64,000 bases of DNA from Orobanche coerulescens (GCA_033398695.1 CM065803.1:100614001-100678000), one strand, 5' to 3'. Counted from the first letter of the stretch, positions 44,461 through 56,206 are shown. Translations and numbers: made by a program. The notes: generated by a model not told the origin, from the letters alone.

Positions 44461-45280
44461 GTGGGCCCAATTTTTCTTTCTGTGGGAATTCTAAACTAGT
44501 TCTGGCCGTTTTGGAATCATTTAATTTTTGTAAGTGACCGTAGGTGCGGTTTCTTGAAATTGTGATTGACATTAAATCTTTCGACATGCAGAGATTATAC
44601 CTTCAGTCGAGCATCTCCTGGCAGGCGTGGAAATACAGTTTTATTCAAGAATTTGGATCTGTCTTCTTCAACTAGTATGATCGTCTGATGAAAAGCAATG
44701 ATGTGCTGAAGAGAGACTTGGTCGTTTCGAAGTATATGATTTTTTAATCCTTTTTGTCCTATTTTTGGTGTTCATGATGAAATAGATAGAATCTTATTAC
44801 ACATTCTTTGTCTTTGTTATGATATGTATCTGGTTTTGAATTAGTTGGAACGCATGCTATTTTTTAGATGGGATGATATGAAATTGTTGGTTCTTATATT
44901 ATTGAGCTCGTGGTTGATGGTTAGTTATAGGTGAATGTAGATTTTGACAATGAATTTTAAATTGAAATGTGAAATACCGATATATATTACTGCAGAAAAT
45001 ACTAATATATATTATACGATAACTGAAGTAAAAAGTTCTTTTTTTACTACGTCAATTATAAAATAACCGAAGTTAAAGGCATTCTTTTACTTCACTTACC
45101 TCCACATTCGGATCATAATTAGAAAAAAAACCGAGATAGACTTCGGTTATTAGGATATTAGACTTTGCATAAAAAGCGAAGTCTAAAGTATACCTTTTAC
45201 TACACGAACGTAGACTTCGGTAATTATAACATTTTTACTTCAGATATTATTCGAAGTCTTTAACGTTTATTCTTATAGTG

Positions 45281-45283
45281 TTA
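45281..45283. repeat. CACTA target-site duplication, right
   Basis: TTA, matching 40773-40775. Confidence 0.9.
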
Positions 45284-46195
45284 TGATCGCATTATGGGCA
45301 AGTTTGGGGCTTGAACCTTCGCGGTTGGCTTCCCAACACCTACAATTCAGTAGGTCACGACCATTGAATGGTATCATTGTGATACGGCTTCGTGCCGTGG
45401 CTTCGGCCCTCATTGATACAGCTTCGGGCAGTTTTGGCTTCAGGTGATTGTGATATTTGATAGCTTTGGCTGAGTGGCTTTCAGGCCTTTGTGATATCTT
45501 GATAATTTCATTAGAGCTTTCGGGCATTGTGATTCATAATTAATTCAGTTCTGGTTTGGTTCATATTCGTGTAATTCATTGTGGTGTTCTATAATTATGA
45601 TTCTCCGTTGGGCATTTATGTTCTAACCTGTTAAACAGGTATTAATAGTATGCCGTGGGCATAGTGTTTTGCGAATGCTCGGTTCTTACGTTGGTTTGTG
45701 AGCATCTCATATTATTATTATCATTGTACCGTTTCATTCTGCCTTTGGATGCATATCATGTTATACATGTATTTGATGTTCATTATCTGGATGACTGACC
45801 CCGTGGGGGCGGAACATGTTTTCATGTTTTAGGTGCTTGCGAGGAGAGAGTTGAGACACATGGGCATGACGATGGCGACGAGGCATTCGAGCGATACTAG
45901 TCCGAGTTGTTCATGTTTGTAAGTCAGTTGGAGTGTCCTCCAGTTTGTCAGTCATTGTCATTATGTATTACCCGAGCAGATGCTCGTGGATGTTGTTGTA
46001 TTTTTATTTTTGGCCATGTAGGCCCATCGTTGTCGTTGAAATTCCTTATCAGAATATTGTGTCGGATATCATAGTAGGGACTGTGATCTCCCTTGTTGGT
46101 TAATTTTATTGTATTTCAGTCGTGTTCGCCTAGTGGATCTCTGGGTGTGGGGTCCACGGCACTGTAATAACCCAATGGGATTTGGGGGTGTTACA
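45284..46195 (+). repeat. Gypsy-4 5' LTR, 3' part
   Basis: Continues the 86-bp repeat interrupted by CACTA. It then carries a CCCC-GT-GGGG hairpin (about 45798-45809), an acceptor ATGTTTTAG|GTGC (AG at 45831-45832) and an end GGGGGTGTTACA at 46195. A primer site follows, so this is the downstream end of a 5' LTR. Confidence 0.82.
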
Positions 46196-46200
46196 GATGA

Positions 46201-46212
46201 TGGTATCGGAGC
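46201..46212 (+). other. Gypsy-4 primer-binding site (tRNA-iMet)
   Basis: TGGTATCGGAGC, five bases after the LTR end at 46195, as in Gypsy-1 and Gypsy-3. Confidence 0.9.
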
Positions 46213-46916
46213 TTTGGGTTGTGACATACCCTGTTATGTGAGTTATGTGGCTCTACCGACGCGATAGTAGTGGGACTGTCAGGTTATGATAATCTGGACA
46301 GTCGGGTTTTGTGAGTCGTGATATTTGTGCGACTGCATGAGTCATTCATTCATCGAGACATCGTCAGTTGAGACTAGTATCGCGAGACCTCGAAGCTTCG
46401 TATGACCTATGTAAGGACTCGATTCTCTTTATGTTCATACATTCATTATGTCATTAATTATACATGCTTTGTTGAAATCTATATGTGATATTAGTGTTAT
46501 GATTGATTCATGACTAATTGTTTTGGAGCACGTGTGACCTGTGTAAGCGTTAAGGATCAACTCATTCATCAGTTAATAATCATCAATCATCATTTTTGAT
46601 CTTGTCGATCATTTTAATTCATTAATCACTCAGTGAATCTCATTGCTCAGTTGTTGATCTTGTGGATCGAACTATCAATCTTGTTAACGTATTCAAGATA
46701 ATCATTTCATGAATTTCATCAGATAATCATGTCACCTCACTTGATCGTTCATGCGATATTATCATATTCCGGCGTCATGTCGCCAATCATTTTATTGCAT
46801 TATTAATGCATTCATTGTGTTAAAGCGTGTATGCTCATTGTTATCATTCCGTCACGTAATCATAATGCGATCTTCACGTGGGATCTATAATTATCATGTG
46901 ACTTTCCTGCTTCAGT
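46213..46916 (+). other. Gypsy-4 leader
   Basis: About 700 bases between primer site and gag, without a supported frame. Rich in TCATT and ATCAT words. Nothing else recognised. Confidence 0.6.
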
Positions 46917-48164
46917 ATGGATAGAGCTGTCAGGGGATGCATGGGAAGTGGCCGCGGTGCGGGTCGAAACCCAGGATCTCGTCTGCATGCCCGCGCGAAC
47001 ACAAGGGATAACATTGGTCCAATAGTTAGTGATGCTACTCATTCACTGTCAGATAATCATTCACTGTCAGGGAGTCATACCCGAGAAGCAGCTCAATCGG
47101 AAGGTGTTCGGGTGGACCCATTCATATGCATGCAGGGCATGATGGCCCAGATGACTCAGATGACGCGGATGATGGAGACCATGCAGACCTCGATGGTTTA
47201 TGGCCCACTGCAACATGGATTTCAGGTGCCGTTTCATGGACAGACTCGAGGAGTGAGTCAGATTATTGGTGATATCTCTCGGCATAGGCCGCCTACCTTT
47301 GAGGGTTCGTCGGAACCAGCTGATATTGTTCATTGGCTTGAGCATTTTGATAAACTTTTTGACATGGTTCAGTGTCCGGAAGAGAGTAAGGTTTCAGTAG
47401 CGGCTTACTATTTGAGTAAGGGCGCTTATTCGTGGTGGCTTTCTGTGAAACCCACCAGTCGCGATTGTGTTTGGAGTGAGTTCAAGGCTCTCATGTTAGA
47501 GAGGTATTATCCGGCTCCACTTTGTGAAGCCAAGTTATTAGAGGTTTTAAACCCCGAACCCGTCGAGGACTAGGGTCTTATTGTCATTACTGAGAAGTTT
47601 CAGGGACTCCATCAGTTTGCTTCGTCTGTTATCCGTACTGAGGCGGATAAGATCAAATATTTTAGAAAGAGGCTAAATCTGCAGTTGAGGATGCAGTTGT
47701 TCAATCACAATTGTAATTCGCTTAGTGAGGTTATCGAGAAGGCTCTTGGAGCAGAGCTTTTGATTAGGGAGCTTGTTCGGAAGCACCCTTCAGTTTCTTC
47801 CGGTGGGAGGACTAGGATGCCGGTTCGTTCTGAGGGACATCGGTCTCCGACGTCCAAGAGGTCGTTTTCTAGTCATCTTCATGCTGAGAAAGCATCTTCA
47901 TCTCAGACGATGAGTTCGACTGTTGTTTGCTTTAATTGTGATAGAATAGGAGATCGCAGTACCCGGTGCTCGATGCAGGCCGTTGTTTGTTTTCTGTTTG
48001 GAAGGCAGGGACACCTTCAGAAATACTGCAGGAGTTCTAGTGCCAGTATATCTCGAGAGGGCTCACAAACCTCGAGAGATTTTGTCACTCCAGCCTGTGC
48101 ATCATCCAAGGGGTCCTATCAGGCTTCGAGAGCCCGAGGTAAGGACATTCATCACCGGTTTTGA
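46917..48164 (+). pseudogene. gag: Gypsy-4 gag, one stop and two damaged zinc knuckles
   Basis: ATG 46917 opens a Gly/Arg-rich head, then a Met/Thr-rich tract (MMAQMTQMTRMMETMQ). The gag core follows (RHRPPTFEGSSEPADIVHWL, SKVSVAAYYLSKGAYSWW, WSEFKALMLERYYP). One TAG at 47571 interrupts it; the same frame resumes (EKFQGLHQFASSVIRTEADK) and runs to 48164. Both knuckles have lost a ligand: CFNCDRIGDRSTRC has Asp for His, and CFLFGRQGHLQKYC has Phe for the second Cys. No protease frame follows before Copia-2 cuts in at 48607. Confidence 0.83.
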
Positions 48165-48606
48165 GCAAGTTAATTCTTGCTCGGTAATAGGATAATCATT
48201 TATTTCATTTGTCATTTATTCATTCATATAATTCATTCATCATATATCAATCATGTTGAGACTTATAATTATCAAACTAATCATTCACTTCACGGGGAAC
48301 AATGGTTCCAATTATTTCATTTGAGCTATCACTCATTACGTTATCATTTCACCCCGGTGAGTCATTCTTGATCCTTGTTGGATTTCGATTCATTATCATT
48401 CATTGTGATCATTCTTGTTCTTGTGACCTCCCGGGATCATAGTGCGCAATGAGTTCAGATTTGGGTCTCCTTAAATCGATGAGATCCAGGAGATCGATTA
48501 TCTGGAGGATATCGGTGTTGGGTACATTTGAGATGTAGACTTAATTTTTGTATTTTCCTTTCTCTGTTTTCAGATTAATGTGTAACTTAATCCGTAATAA
48601 TGTATC
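48165..48606 (+). other. Gypsy-4 internal sequence after gag, no gene seen
   Basis: AT-rich with many TCATT and ATTCATT words. No protease or RT motif in any frame. The element is then interrupted by Copia-2. The remainder would lie beyond the window, so I cannot say whether pol exists. Confidence 0.55.
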
Positions 48607-50598
48607 TTTTGGGATTCAGTGCCTAAAACCAAGGCCCAGCGGAAGCGGTAAAACGAAAATTAATTCGATCCGAATCCCTAAAAGGATCGATCGATCTACG
48701 TATATACGAATATCAAAAAACGAATTCACAAGAGATATAGAAACTTACCCTTGTAGTCCGTTGATTAGATGGATAACCTTCTCTTGAGCTATTCCCCAAG
48801 CTCTTGAATGATCCAACGCCGAAAGCACTGCGTCTCTACTTGCCACGCGCCGGAGAAACAACCGGAACGACGATCACCTTGCTATCCTCCGAGGATATGG
48901 CTAGAGCTAAGTGATGAAGCTATATATGTAAAGATTACTACACTCTAAGTGTTTTAATCTTACTCTCTCTATATGATTTTCTCTCAATTTTTTTCCAAGA
49001 AAAATGAAGAAGAAGTGAATGAAGAAGATGAAGATAATTGAGAAAATGGTTTTTCTCTCTCTCTCTCTCAATCTCACGTAGGAAGGCTTCCAAAAGTTGA
49101 GTGATTGAGATCAAAGTCCTCTTCCCCTTCTTATTCAACCCACATAAAATCAAAACATATCACATGTGAGATTCCCCCATATAATATATATGATGCTTGT
49201 CCCCTCAACACATGAGATTCCAAAACCATGATGGGGACAAGTCAATACACACACATGATTATAAGTGGGGGGGGGGGGGGGGCCATGCTAGAAAACGGAC
49301 GAGTTCGGTTCGTTTCGGACTTCCGAGAGTCCAAACTGATAAACACCCATTCCGTTCCGATGTATTTGTGTCGTTTAATTAATCCAATTAATTAAACATA
49401 TCAAATACAAAATAACATAATTAATTTCTCCATGAAATAATTATATTCATGAATTAAATTAATCACCCAGTAATATATTTAATTCATTTGGCCATAAATT
49501 AATTTATCCAATAAATCAATTTAGACATCCAATGTCCCAAATTAGATATCCAATATCTAATATTCATAAGGAGAGAATTAGATTTATTCATTCCGTCATC
49601 AATCCTATTACGCGACTCGGTAGGTCCGTCTCAGTCAGCAATGGGAGGAACCAAAGAGTAGTAGCACCACCTAGCCAGCCTGGTGGCCTACACTGTACCC
49701 CGATTGAGAACGAATGATTTGGGATCATTCAAGAACCATTATGTCGTGAATACCAGTATACGTATAAACCCTTCTTTCAAATGTCCCGATCAAGTTATAG
49801 GGTCACGGTCAGTCAAACCCTATCTGTACTTGACGCTATGCATGCGTTAATGCAAATCGAGATCATCGAGCTGTCGTGTATCTAATACAACTAGCTCCAA
49901 TGCTTTGGCCAAAGACTTATGATCTCATCTGCCAATAACCGCATAGGACATATAACCCGCTCACTAACGGGCGAAAGAATTCTATCTTGGTATTCAGTAG
50001 GACCTGCTACTTGCCCGTCAAGATGCACGTCGAGGTTGACCCCCACCTTCCGATTTACAGGGTCGAACTACTCTAATGAAAATCTTGACGTCACAAGCAC
50101 ATCCCTACTAAATCCTCAAGTCGGAGGTTCACGAATACCTATCACAACCTTTCGATTCCGTCATTGACTGTCCCGGAGTGAAATTCGTGTGACGAATCGA
50201 GGGTGAGTCGGTTCGAGTATACTAATCCAACTAGCATACCTATAACGTGTGCTCCCACTAACCATTAGTGTTCGACATGCACTCTCCATGTCAAAGAACA
50301 CGTCATACAAGTCTTCACATAAACTTAACGCCCAGTCAAGTTTCATAGACTTACGAACGATTAAGTATTTGAGCTATAACCTTTCCAGTGCCGACCCCCT
50401 TATCCAATAAGGAGTGGAACGTTTTGCTCTCAAATACATGGACTAGTTTCTATATGTTTATTTACGAGTTAGGAATTCCAGTAACTTCCAGTAAATAAAG
50501 AAACATTCATTTGCCTTATATAAATGGTTTACATAATTACAAGTACAATGCCGTCACTCAACAACCTCTGAGTGGCATTCGAGGGCATACTCCTAACA
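48607..50598 (-). repeat. Copia-2 3' LTR
   Basis: Aligns with the Copia-1 LTRs and with 56220-57876, ending ACTCCTAACA at 50598. The first bases are TTTTGGGATTC rather than TGTTGGGATTC, so the terminal TG is mutated to TT. A G run of about 17 lies at 49267-49282. The presumed target duplication GTATC (48602-48606) cannot be checked because the other end is outside the window. Confidence 0.9.
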
Positions 50599-50613
50599 AT
50601 CTCCCACTTGCAC

Positions 50614-52338
50614 TCAATGCCACACACTATGGTATCTTATACCCATGTTCTCCAGATGACGCTCCAAGCTAGTCTGAGAAAGTGGCTTGGTCAGTGGATC
50701 GGCGATGTTGTCGGCCGAGTCTACTCTGTGCAGCACAATGTATCCCTTGCGAACAAATTCTCTTACGAGATGATACTTCCTCTCAATATGTTTGGTGCTG
50801 TTGTGAAACCTCGGCTCCTTGGCCTGCGCTACAGCTCCGTCGTTGTCGCAGTACAGCGGAACAGGCAGCTCAACACATGGTATCATTTGAAGTTCTTCTA
50901 GAAACTTCTTAATCCAGAACCCTTCCTTAGAAGCCTCCGAGGCTGCTTGATACTCAGCCTGACAGGTGGAATCAGCAGTCGCACTTTGCTTGGCACTACA
51001 CCAAGATATTGCTCCTCCATTAAGAGTAAATATGTAGCCATAAGTGGACATTGAGTCATCCTTCAGTCCTTGGAAGTCCGAATCAGTGAATCCCACCTCA
51101 TCCAATTCTCCACCGCCATACATAAGAACCATATCTCTAGTTCTTCTCAAGTACTTGAGAACGTTCTTTACAGGAGTCCAATGTTCCCTACTTGGGTTTG
51201 CCTGAAACCTACTCACCACGCTTACAGCATGCGCAATGTCAGGTCTTGTACACAACATAGCATACATAAGGCTACCCACGACCGAAGCATATGGTATATT
51301 ACTCATTTCCTTGCGTTGTTCCTCACTTTGAGGACACATCTTCAAGGTGAGTTTTATTCCATGTTGCATCGGTAGGAACCCTCTTTTAGAATCATCCATC
51401 TTAAATCGCTTTAAGATCTTATCTATATAGAGGGCTTGGGAAAGGCCTATTGTTCTCTTCGCTCTATCCCGGTAGAGCTGAATACCAAGAATATAGGTTG
51501 CTTCTCCCAAGTCTTTCATGGTGAAATTACTCGAAAGCCAAGCTTTCACAGAACTGAGCATTCCCACATCATTTCCTATTAGTAGAATGTCATCTACATA
51601 TAGTACTAAGAATGCGATTTTGCTCCCACTAACCCTCTTGTATACACAAGGTTCCTCTTCATTTTGCACGAAATCAAACTCTTTGATTGCCTCGTCAAAA
51701 CGAAGGTTCCAACTACGCGATGCTTGCTTCAGTCCATAAATGGAACGCTGAAGCTTGCACACTTTCTGAATATCGACTTCGGACACAAAGCCTTTAGGCT
51801 GCTCCATATAGATTTCCTCCTCGAGGAATCCATTAAGGAAAGCCGTCTTTACGTCCATTTGCCATATCTCATAATCGTGGTAGGCAGCTATAGCAAGCAT
51901 CATGCGAATAGACTTGATCATGGCTACGGGCGAGAAGGTATCGTGGTAATCGATCCCTTCCTTCTGGGTATAACCCTTTGCCACAAGCCTGGCCTTATAG
52001 GCGTCAACCTTGCCATCACCATCAGTCTTTCTCTTGTAGATCCTCTTGTTCCCAATAGGCACTATGCCCTTGGGGCGGTCTACTAGAGTCCAGACCTGAT
52101 TGACATGCATCGAGTCTATCTCAGCTTCCATAGCTTCACGCCATTTCGCGGAGTCTACATCCACCATCGCTTGGTCATAGGTCGTCGGGTCGGTCTCTTG
52201 GCTATCACTTGGAACCTCATGGAGACCCAGCTCCTCCAAGTGCACAAGCCCATACCTCTCAGGTAAATGAGACACCCTACTAGACCTACGAGGTGGTTGT
52301 ACTTGTGTTTCAGAAGGTTCGGTTCCAGTTTCTTGCAC
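50614..52338 (-). CDS. Copia-2 reverse transcriptase and RNase H (open frame)
   Basis: 574 codons open; the frame is open upstream to the stop at 52453, so the Met at 52338 is internal. RT: QVWTLVDRPKGIVPIGN, DVKTAFLNGFLEEEIYMEQ, SIYGLKQASRSW, and an intact YVDD box (LVLYVDDILLIGND). RNase H: IPYASVVGSLMYAMLCT, GFTDSDFQGL, AEYQAASEA, YCDNDGAVA, KHIERKYHLVREF, ADPLTKPLSQTSLERHL. It is the best preserved Copia enzyme region here and needs no repair over its length, but it lacks an intact upstream polyprotein. A polypurine tract follows at 50599-50613. Confidence 0.92.
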   Translation of the reverse strand: MQETGTEPSETQVQPPRRSSRVSHLPERYGLVHLEELGLHEVPSDSQETDPTTYDQAMVDVDSAKWREAMEAEIDSMHVNQVWTLVDRPKGIVPIGNKRIYKRKTDGDGKVDAYKARLVAKGYTQKEGIDYHDTFSPVAMIKSIRMMLAIAAYHDYEIWQMDVKTAFLNGFLEEEIYMEQPKGFVSEVDIQKVCKLQRSIYGLKQASRSWNLRFDEAIKEFDFVQNEEEPCVYKRVSGSKIAFLVLYVDDILLIGNDVGMLSSVKAWLSSNFTMKDLGEATYILGIQLYRDRAKRTIGLSQALYIDKILKRFKMDDSKRGFLPMQHGIKLTLKMCPQSEEQRKEMSNIPYASVVGSLMYAMLCTRPDIAHAVSVVSRFQANPSREHWTPVKNVLKYLRRTRDMVLMYGGGELDEVGFTDSDFQGLKDDSMSTYGYIFTLNGGAISWCSAKQSATADSTCQAEYQAASEASKEGFWIKKFLEELQMIPCVELPVPLYCDNDGAVAQAKEPRFHNSTKHIERKYHLVREFVRKGYIVLHRVDSADNIADPLTKPLSQTSLERHLENMGIRYHSVWH

Positions 52339-52452
52339 AGGTGTCTCCTGAGGAGTTTCATTATATTCTTCTAAAGAAATACTTCTACCTACTCCGCCTT
52401 CCTGAATGAACTCATCTTCCAGGAAGTGTGCTTGTAAAGCAACAATGATCCT

Positions 52453-53363
52453 TCAATCTTCGGGCATGTAGAATAGATATCCCATCGTCCCAGACGGGAA
52501 TCTAATGAAACGTCCCTTCGCAGACCTAGCTTCCAACTTTTCCACCTTAGTCTTCTTGACATAGGCGGGACATCCCCAAATCTTAATATGATTAAGACTT
52601 GGTTTCCTTCCCTCCCACATCTCATGTGGAGTTTTAGGAACGGATTTGGAAGGACATATGTTCAAGATATATGCGGCAGTCAGGAGTGCATACCCCCACA
52701 GGTAAATCGGAAAGTCAGTATAGCCCAGCATGGAACGGACCATGTTCAACAGGGTCCGATTCCTTCTTTCTGACACACCATTTAACTGAGGAGTACCTGG
52801 AGGTGTTAGTTGTGAAACTATTCCATGTTCCTTAAGGAACTCGTCAAACTCCGTACTCATATACTCGCCACCTCGGTCCGACCGAAGTGCTTTGATAAGA
52901 TTACCAATTTATTTCTCGACTAGGGCCTTGAATTCCTGGAATTTCTCAAAGGCCTCGGATTTATGTTTCATTAAGTATACATAACCATACCTAGTATGAT
53001 CATCTGTAAACGTAATGAAATATTGATATCCGTCACGTGCTGCTTCCAAAGCACCACAAACGTCAGTGTGGATTAATCCCAGTTTATCAGCGGCTCTTAC
53101 AAAAGTCCCTGTGAAGGGGGACTTAGTCATTTTGCCTTTAAGGCAAGATTCACAAGTAGGAAATGGATCCGATCCCAATGGACCCATAAGTCCATCCTTT
53201 TCCATCTTGTAAACCTTGGTGTGACCAACATGACCAAGTCTTAGATGCCATTTCAAAACTTGATTGGTTTCATCCCTACCACGTTTTCTAGTCATAGTAT
53301 TCACAACTACTTTGTTACTGAGATTTAGATGATACAATCCATTTAACAATGTAGCAGTACCCA
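52453..53363 (-). pseudogene. Copia-2 integrase, two in-frame stops
   Basis: Blocks 53364-52909 and 52860-52453 hold the zinc domain (HLRLGHVGHTKVYKM, CESCLKGKMTKSPF), IHTDVCGALEAARDGYQYF, the core GTPQLNGVSERRNRTLL with its catalytic Glu, and GRFIRFPSGTMGYLFYMPED. Stops are TAA at 52909 (after FKALVEK; Copia-1 reads CAA here) and TGA at 52453 (Copia-1 reads CGA here). Both fit C-to-T transitions. Otherwise conserved with Copia-1. Confidence 0.88.
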
Positions 53364-54542
53364 CTAGTTTATTTCTAAAATAAATTTTGCAGGAACCATC
53401 ACCAATGAAAAATGAAAACCTTTTCGGTCCATGACCGGAATGGATACAATGTTTTTGTGCCCCTTGGGCAAAACAAGTACATCTTCTAAAGTCAAAACAA
53501 AGCCGGATTCTAAACCCAAAAGAAGTGATCCTATGTCGGTCTCCTCGACACTATGCCCGCTTCCGACTGTGATCATAACTTCTCCATCTCCAAGCTTCCT
53601 ACTTTATTCCAGATCCTGATTTACGGTACAAATATGAGAACTAGCACCAGAATCCAGTATCCAGGAAGTAGAAAATACAGTAGCAGAACAATTTGTTTCC
53701 AAAACTAAAAGTTCTGTACCTGAAGTGCCATGAAGAATCGGACAGTCTCTAGCCCAGTGGCCCAGCTCACCGCACTTGAGACAAGCATCCTTCTTCTTCT
53801 TGTTCTTTAGAACCATCGGGGCCTTGCCCTTACCCTTAACGTCCTTAGCTTGTGGTCCAGTCCGCTTCTTGGTCTTTTTATTCTTATTCTTAGACCTCCG
53901 AGGTCCAGAAGAAATCACAAGAGCAGACTCCTTCATCCGCGGAGTCTTCATCTGAGACTGAGCGGTCACAAGTTTGTTCATTAGCCCAGCTAAATTACAT
54001 GCAATCTCATTGCAGTTGAAGTTCATAACAAACTGTGAGAAGGAATCAGGGAGAGACTGTAGGATAAGGTCAGTTTGGAGAGAAGTATCTATTTTAAAAT
54101 CAAGAGCCTCCAATCTCTCGATCATGGATATCATTTTGAGGATGTGTTCCCCAACTTTATCACCTTCCTTAATCCTTGCACCGAACAGTTGCTTGGATAT
54201 CTCATATCTAGCAGTTCTGCTGTGCTCATCATAAAGTTCGGTTAAGTGAGATAGAATCTGCCTAGCAGAAGTCATTTTATCATGAGCTCTCTGAAGCTCA
54301 TTAGACATAGAAGCCATCATGTAAGCACGGACTTTCACGTCATCCTTAACCCACTTTTCGTGGTTTTCAATCTCTTCCTGATTGGCTCGAGTCCGCACAG
54401 GAGGCGCTGGAATGTCCGTCTCTAAGACGTATCCCAGTGCCTCTATACTGAGGACAATCATCAGATTGCGGAGCCAATCCACAAAGTTAGGTCCTATTAA
54501 GGTGTTCTTTTCGAGTAGAATTGCGAGTGGATTCATTGTCAT
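53364..54542 (-). pseudogene. Copia-2 gag and protease, nearly open
   Basis: The preferred start is ATG 54542 (MTMNPLAILLEKN), matching Copia-1. An in-frame ATG at 54593 would add 17 residues without a counterpart there. UBN2-type gag, a basic KNKNKKTKKRTG tract, an intact CCHC knuckle (CLKCGELGHWARDC) and an intact retropepsin motif (WILDSGASSHIC). A TAA at 53604 (NQDLE, stop), where Copia-1 has CAA, and a one-base deletion near 53418 (FSFFIGDG of Copia-1 lost) break it. Confidence 0.9.
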
Positions 54543-54593
54543 ATTGAGATTTGTCTGCATTAAGTATAACAGATTAATTAGTGACTGATTCAA

Positions 54594-56206
54594 TTATATT
54601 CTGAGTATAGAATTAAGGTCTTTTCTATTCTTGTTACCCAGCTCCCACTATTTTATCGGAATAACACACTCCCATGTGAAATCCGGAAGTATCGTCGCTC
54701 TACTTCATAGTGGTGATTGAGTTCTTTATAAATCTTAATAGAGGGCAACCGAACAGGTTTCTAGTCTATTAATTTTCATAAAGTGATGTCCAACACCAAC
54801 CCATCTAATGGATTATTCGATCTTTCCCCTTGTTCACTCCCCTCAACCTATACGGTTTCTATGGTTCGTGAACAAGTTAAGTTTATACCATCGACGCAAA
54901 TCAGTTTCACAATTGAATCTTATCCGGTAACCTATCAGGTATCTAGGGATAAAATTTGCTCCAACCGAAGGCATCCAATGCGCTCCCGGTAATTTATCCA
55001 TCCTCCCCGAACGACTACCCCAATAACTCGGAAGTATAGCACATCCGGTTTGGATTTCAATTTCCCGAAAACTCGATGGAAGGAAGGAAAACCTTGAAAC
55101 CTTATAAACTTAATAATTTATCGTGGGAGAATTTTCGTGATTAGCATTACACTTTGCACATTAATCGTTTAAGTGCATTTGTGGCATTCATACAATATGA
55201 AACAACCATTCACAACCTAGTTGCTACCAACATATGGTTCATGGACCGTTCCTAGAAAACAAAAACTACGTAATCTAATTACAAGTCTTCATCTTGAATC
55301 TTCGTCTTCTTGAAACGGATCTTCCTTCGATCTTCGTCATTACATATAAATTTTACATTGAAAATTGCATCCTAGATACAAATATTTCTAGTAAAATAAA
55401 TAGGCTCAAAACGGCCTTTACAACCCAATCGAATAAAACGAACGATTCAAAACTAAGTCCACGAACCACATCCCCATTCAAAAAGCATTTATCCAATAAA
55501 TACTATATAAATGGAAAGCGTAGAGATACATTGATCCAATCAACAATACGAACCGATCCAATCGATTCACACAATTTATAATATGATAACGTTCAAAATA
55601 ATTCGGTCGACCATAAATATTCCAATTAATCAAATTTCCCTTATAAAATGAAATACCATAAATCATTTTAATCATATTAAATCCAATTTAACATGAGGGA
55701 GATTAATTTTCATGAATACATGAAAAAATCGAGCCGGGGCAAAAATGGCCTGCCATGGCCGAGTCACCATCGGCAGCATGCCAGCAGACAGGCCTGGCAT
55801 GGCCGAGTCACGCTCGGCAGCTGCCGGCCGCCCACACGGCCGCGGCCCCTGGAGCTGGGCCGCGGCACGGTCTGATGGCTGCCCTGGCCGGCTGCAGCCA
55901 CAGGCCGCGGCCCCGAGCCTGGGCCGCGGCCCCTGCTCCCGGACCCCTCCCGGACCTTCCAACGGCATTTCGGGGCTAGTTTTTCGACCGGATATCCAAT
56001 ATCTATATTCTCCAACATTCATATCTTCAATATAAATCATATTTCCAAGAAATTAAGATTTATATTTAGACATAAACTTACGAAAAATATAACTACAACG
56101 AACGTAAAATCATATACCACGATTATGACTAAAATGATTCCAAATTATTCACCATCTAATCGAGCATTCCAAATGCTAATATTGTATATACGATCGCAAG
56201 ACCTAT
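54594..56206 (-). other. Copia-2 leader between PBS and gag
   Basis: The gag-proximal part (to about 55500) matches the Copia-1 leader well. The part nearer the primer site diverges and contains a GC-rich block at 55730-55965. No gene is supported. Several short overlapping open frames there reflect the GC content. Confidence 0.72.
55730..55965 (-). repeat. GC-rich cassette in Copia-2 leader
   Basis: Very rich in GGCCGCGGCCCC, GGCCATGCC and GAGTCACC words, with a repeated unit CATGGCCGAGTCAC (about 55755 and 55798). It is unlike the cassette in Copia-1 and unlike the AT-rich sequence on both sides. Origin unknown. Confidence 0.75.

Larger units (their letters stand above)
40776..45280 (+). 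mobile_element. Non-autonomous CACTA (En/Spm-like) transposon with captured gene
   Basis: Ends are CACTGGTAGGAAAAA and (reverse) CACTATAAGAATAAA, flanked by TTA. Both subterminal regions (about 40800-41000 and 45000-45270) are packed with ACTTCGGT, ACTTCAGT, ACTGAAGT and ACCGAAGT in both directions, as expected of CACTA transposase-binding repeats. No transposase frame is visible. The interior holds spliced-looking pieces of a host gene, so it resembles a gene-capturing CACTA. 4505 bp. Confidence 0.9.

Noticed and set aside
40776..45280. CACTA interior considered as an active host gene in place
   Set aside because: Exon blocks are few, one has a stop, pieces are duplicated, and the whole lies between transposon ends with matched duplications inside an LTR.
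55672..56040. Open frames of 60-122 codons rich in Ala, Gly, Pro and Arg in the Copia-2 leader
   Set aside because: Caused by the GC-rich block, present in five frames, with no counterpart in Copia-1.
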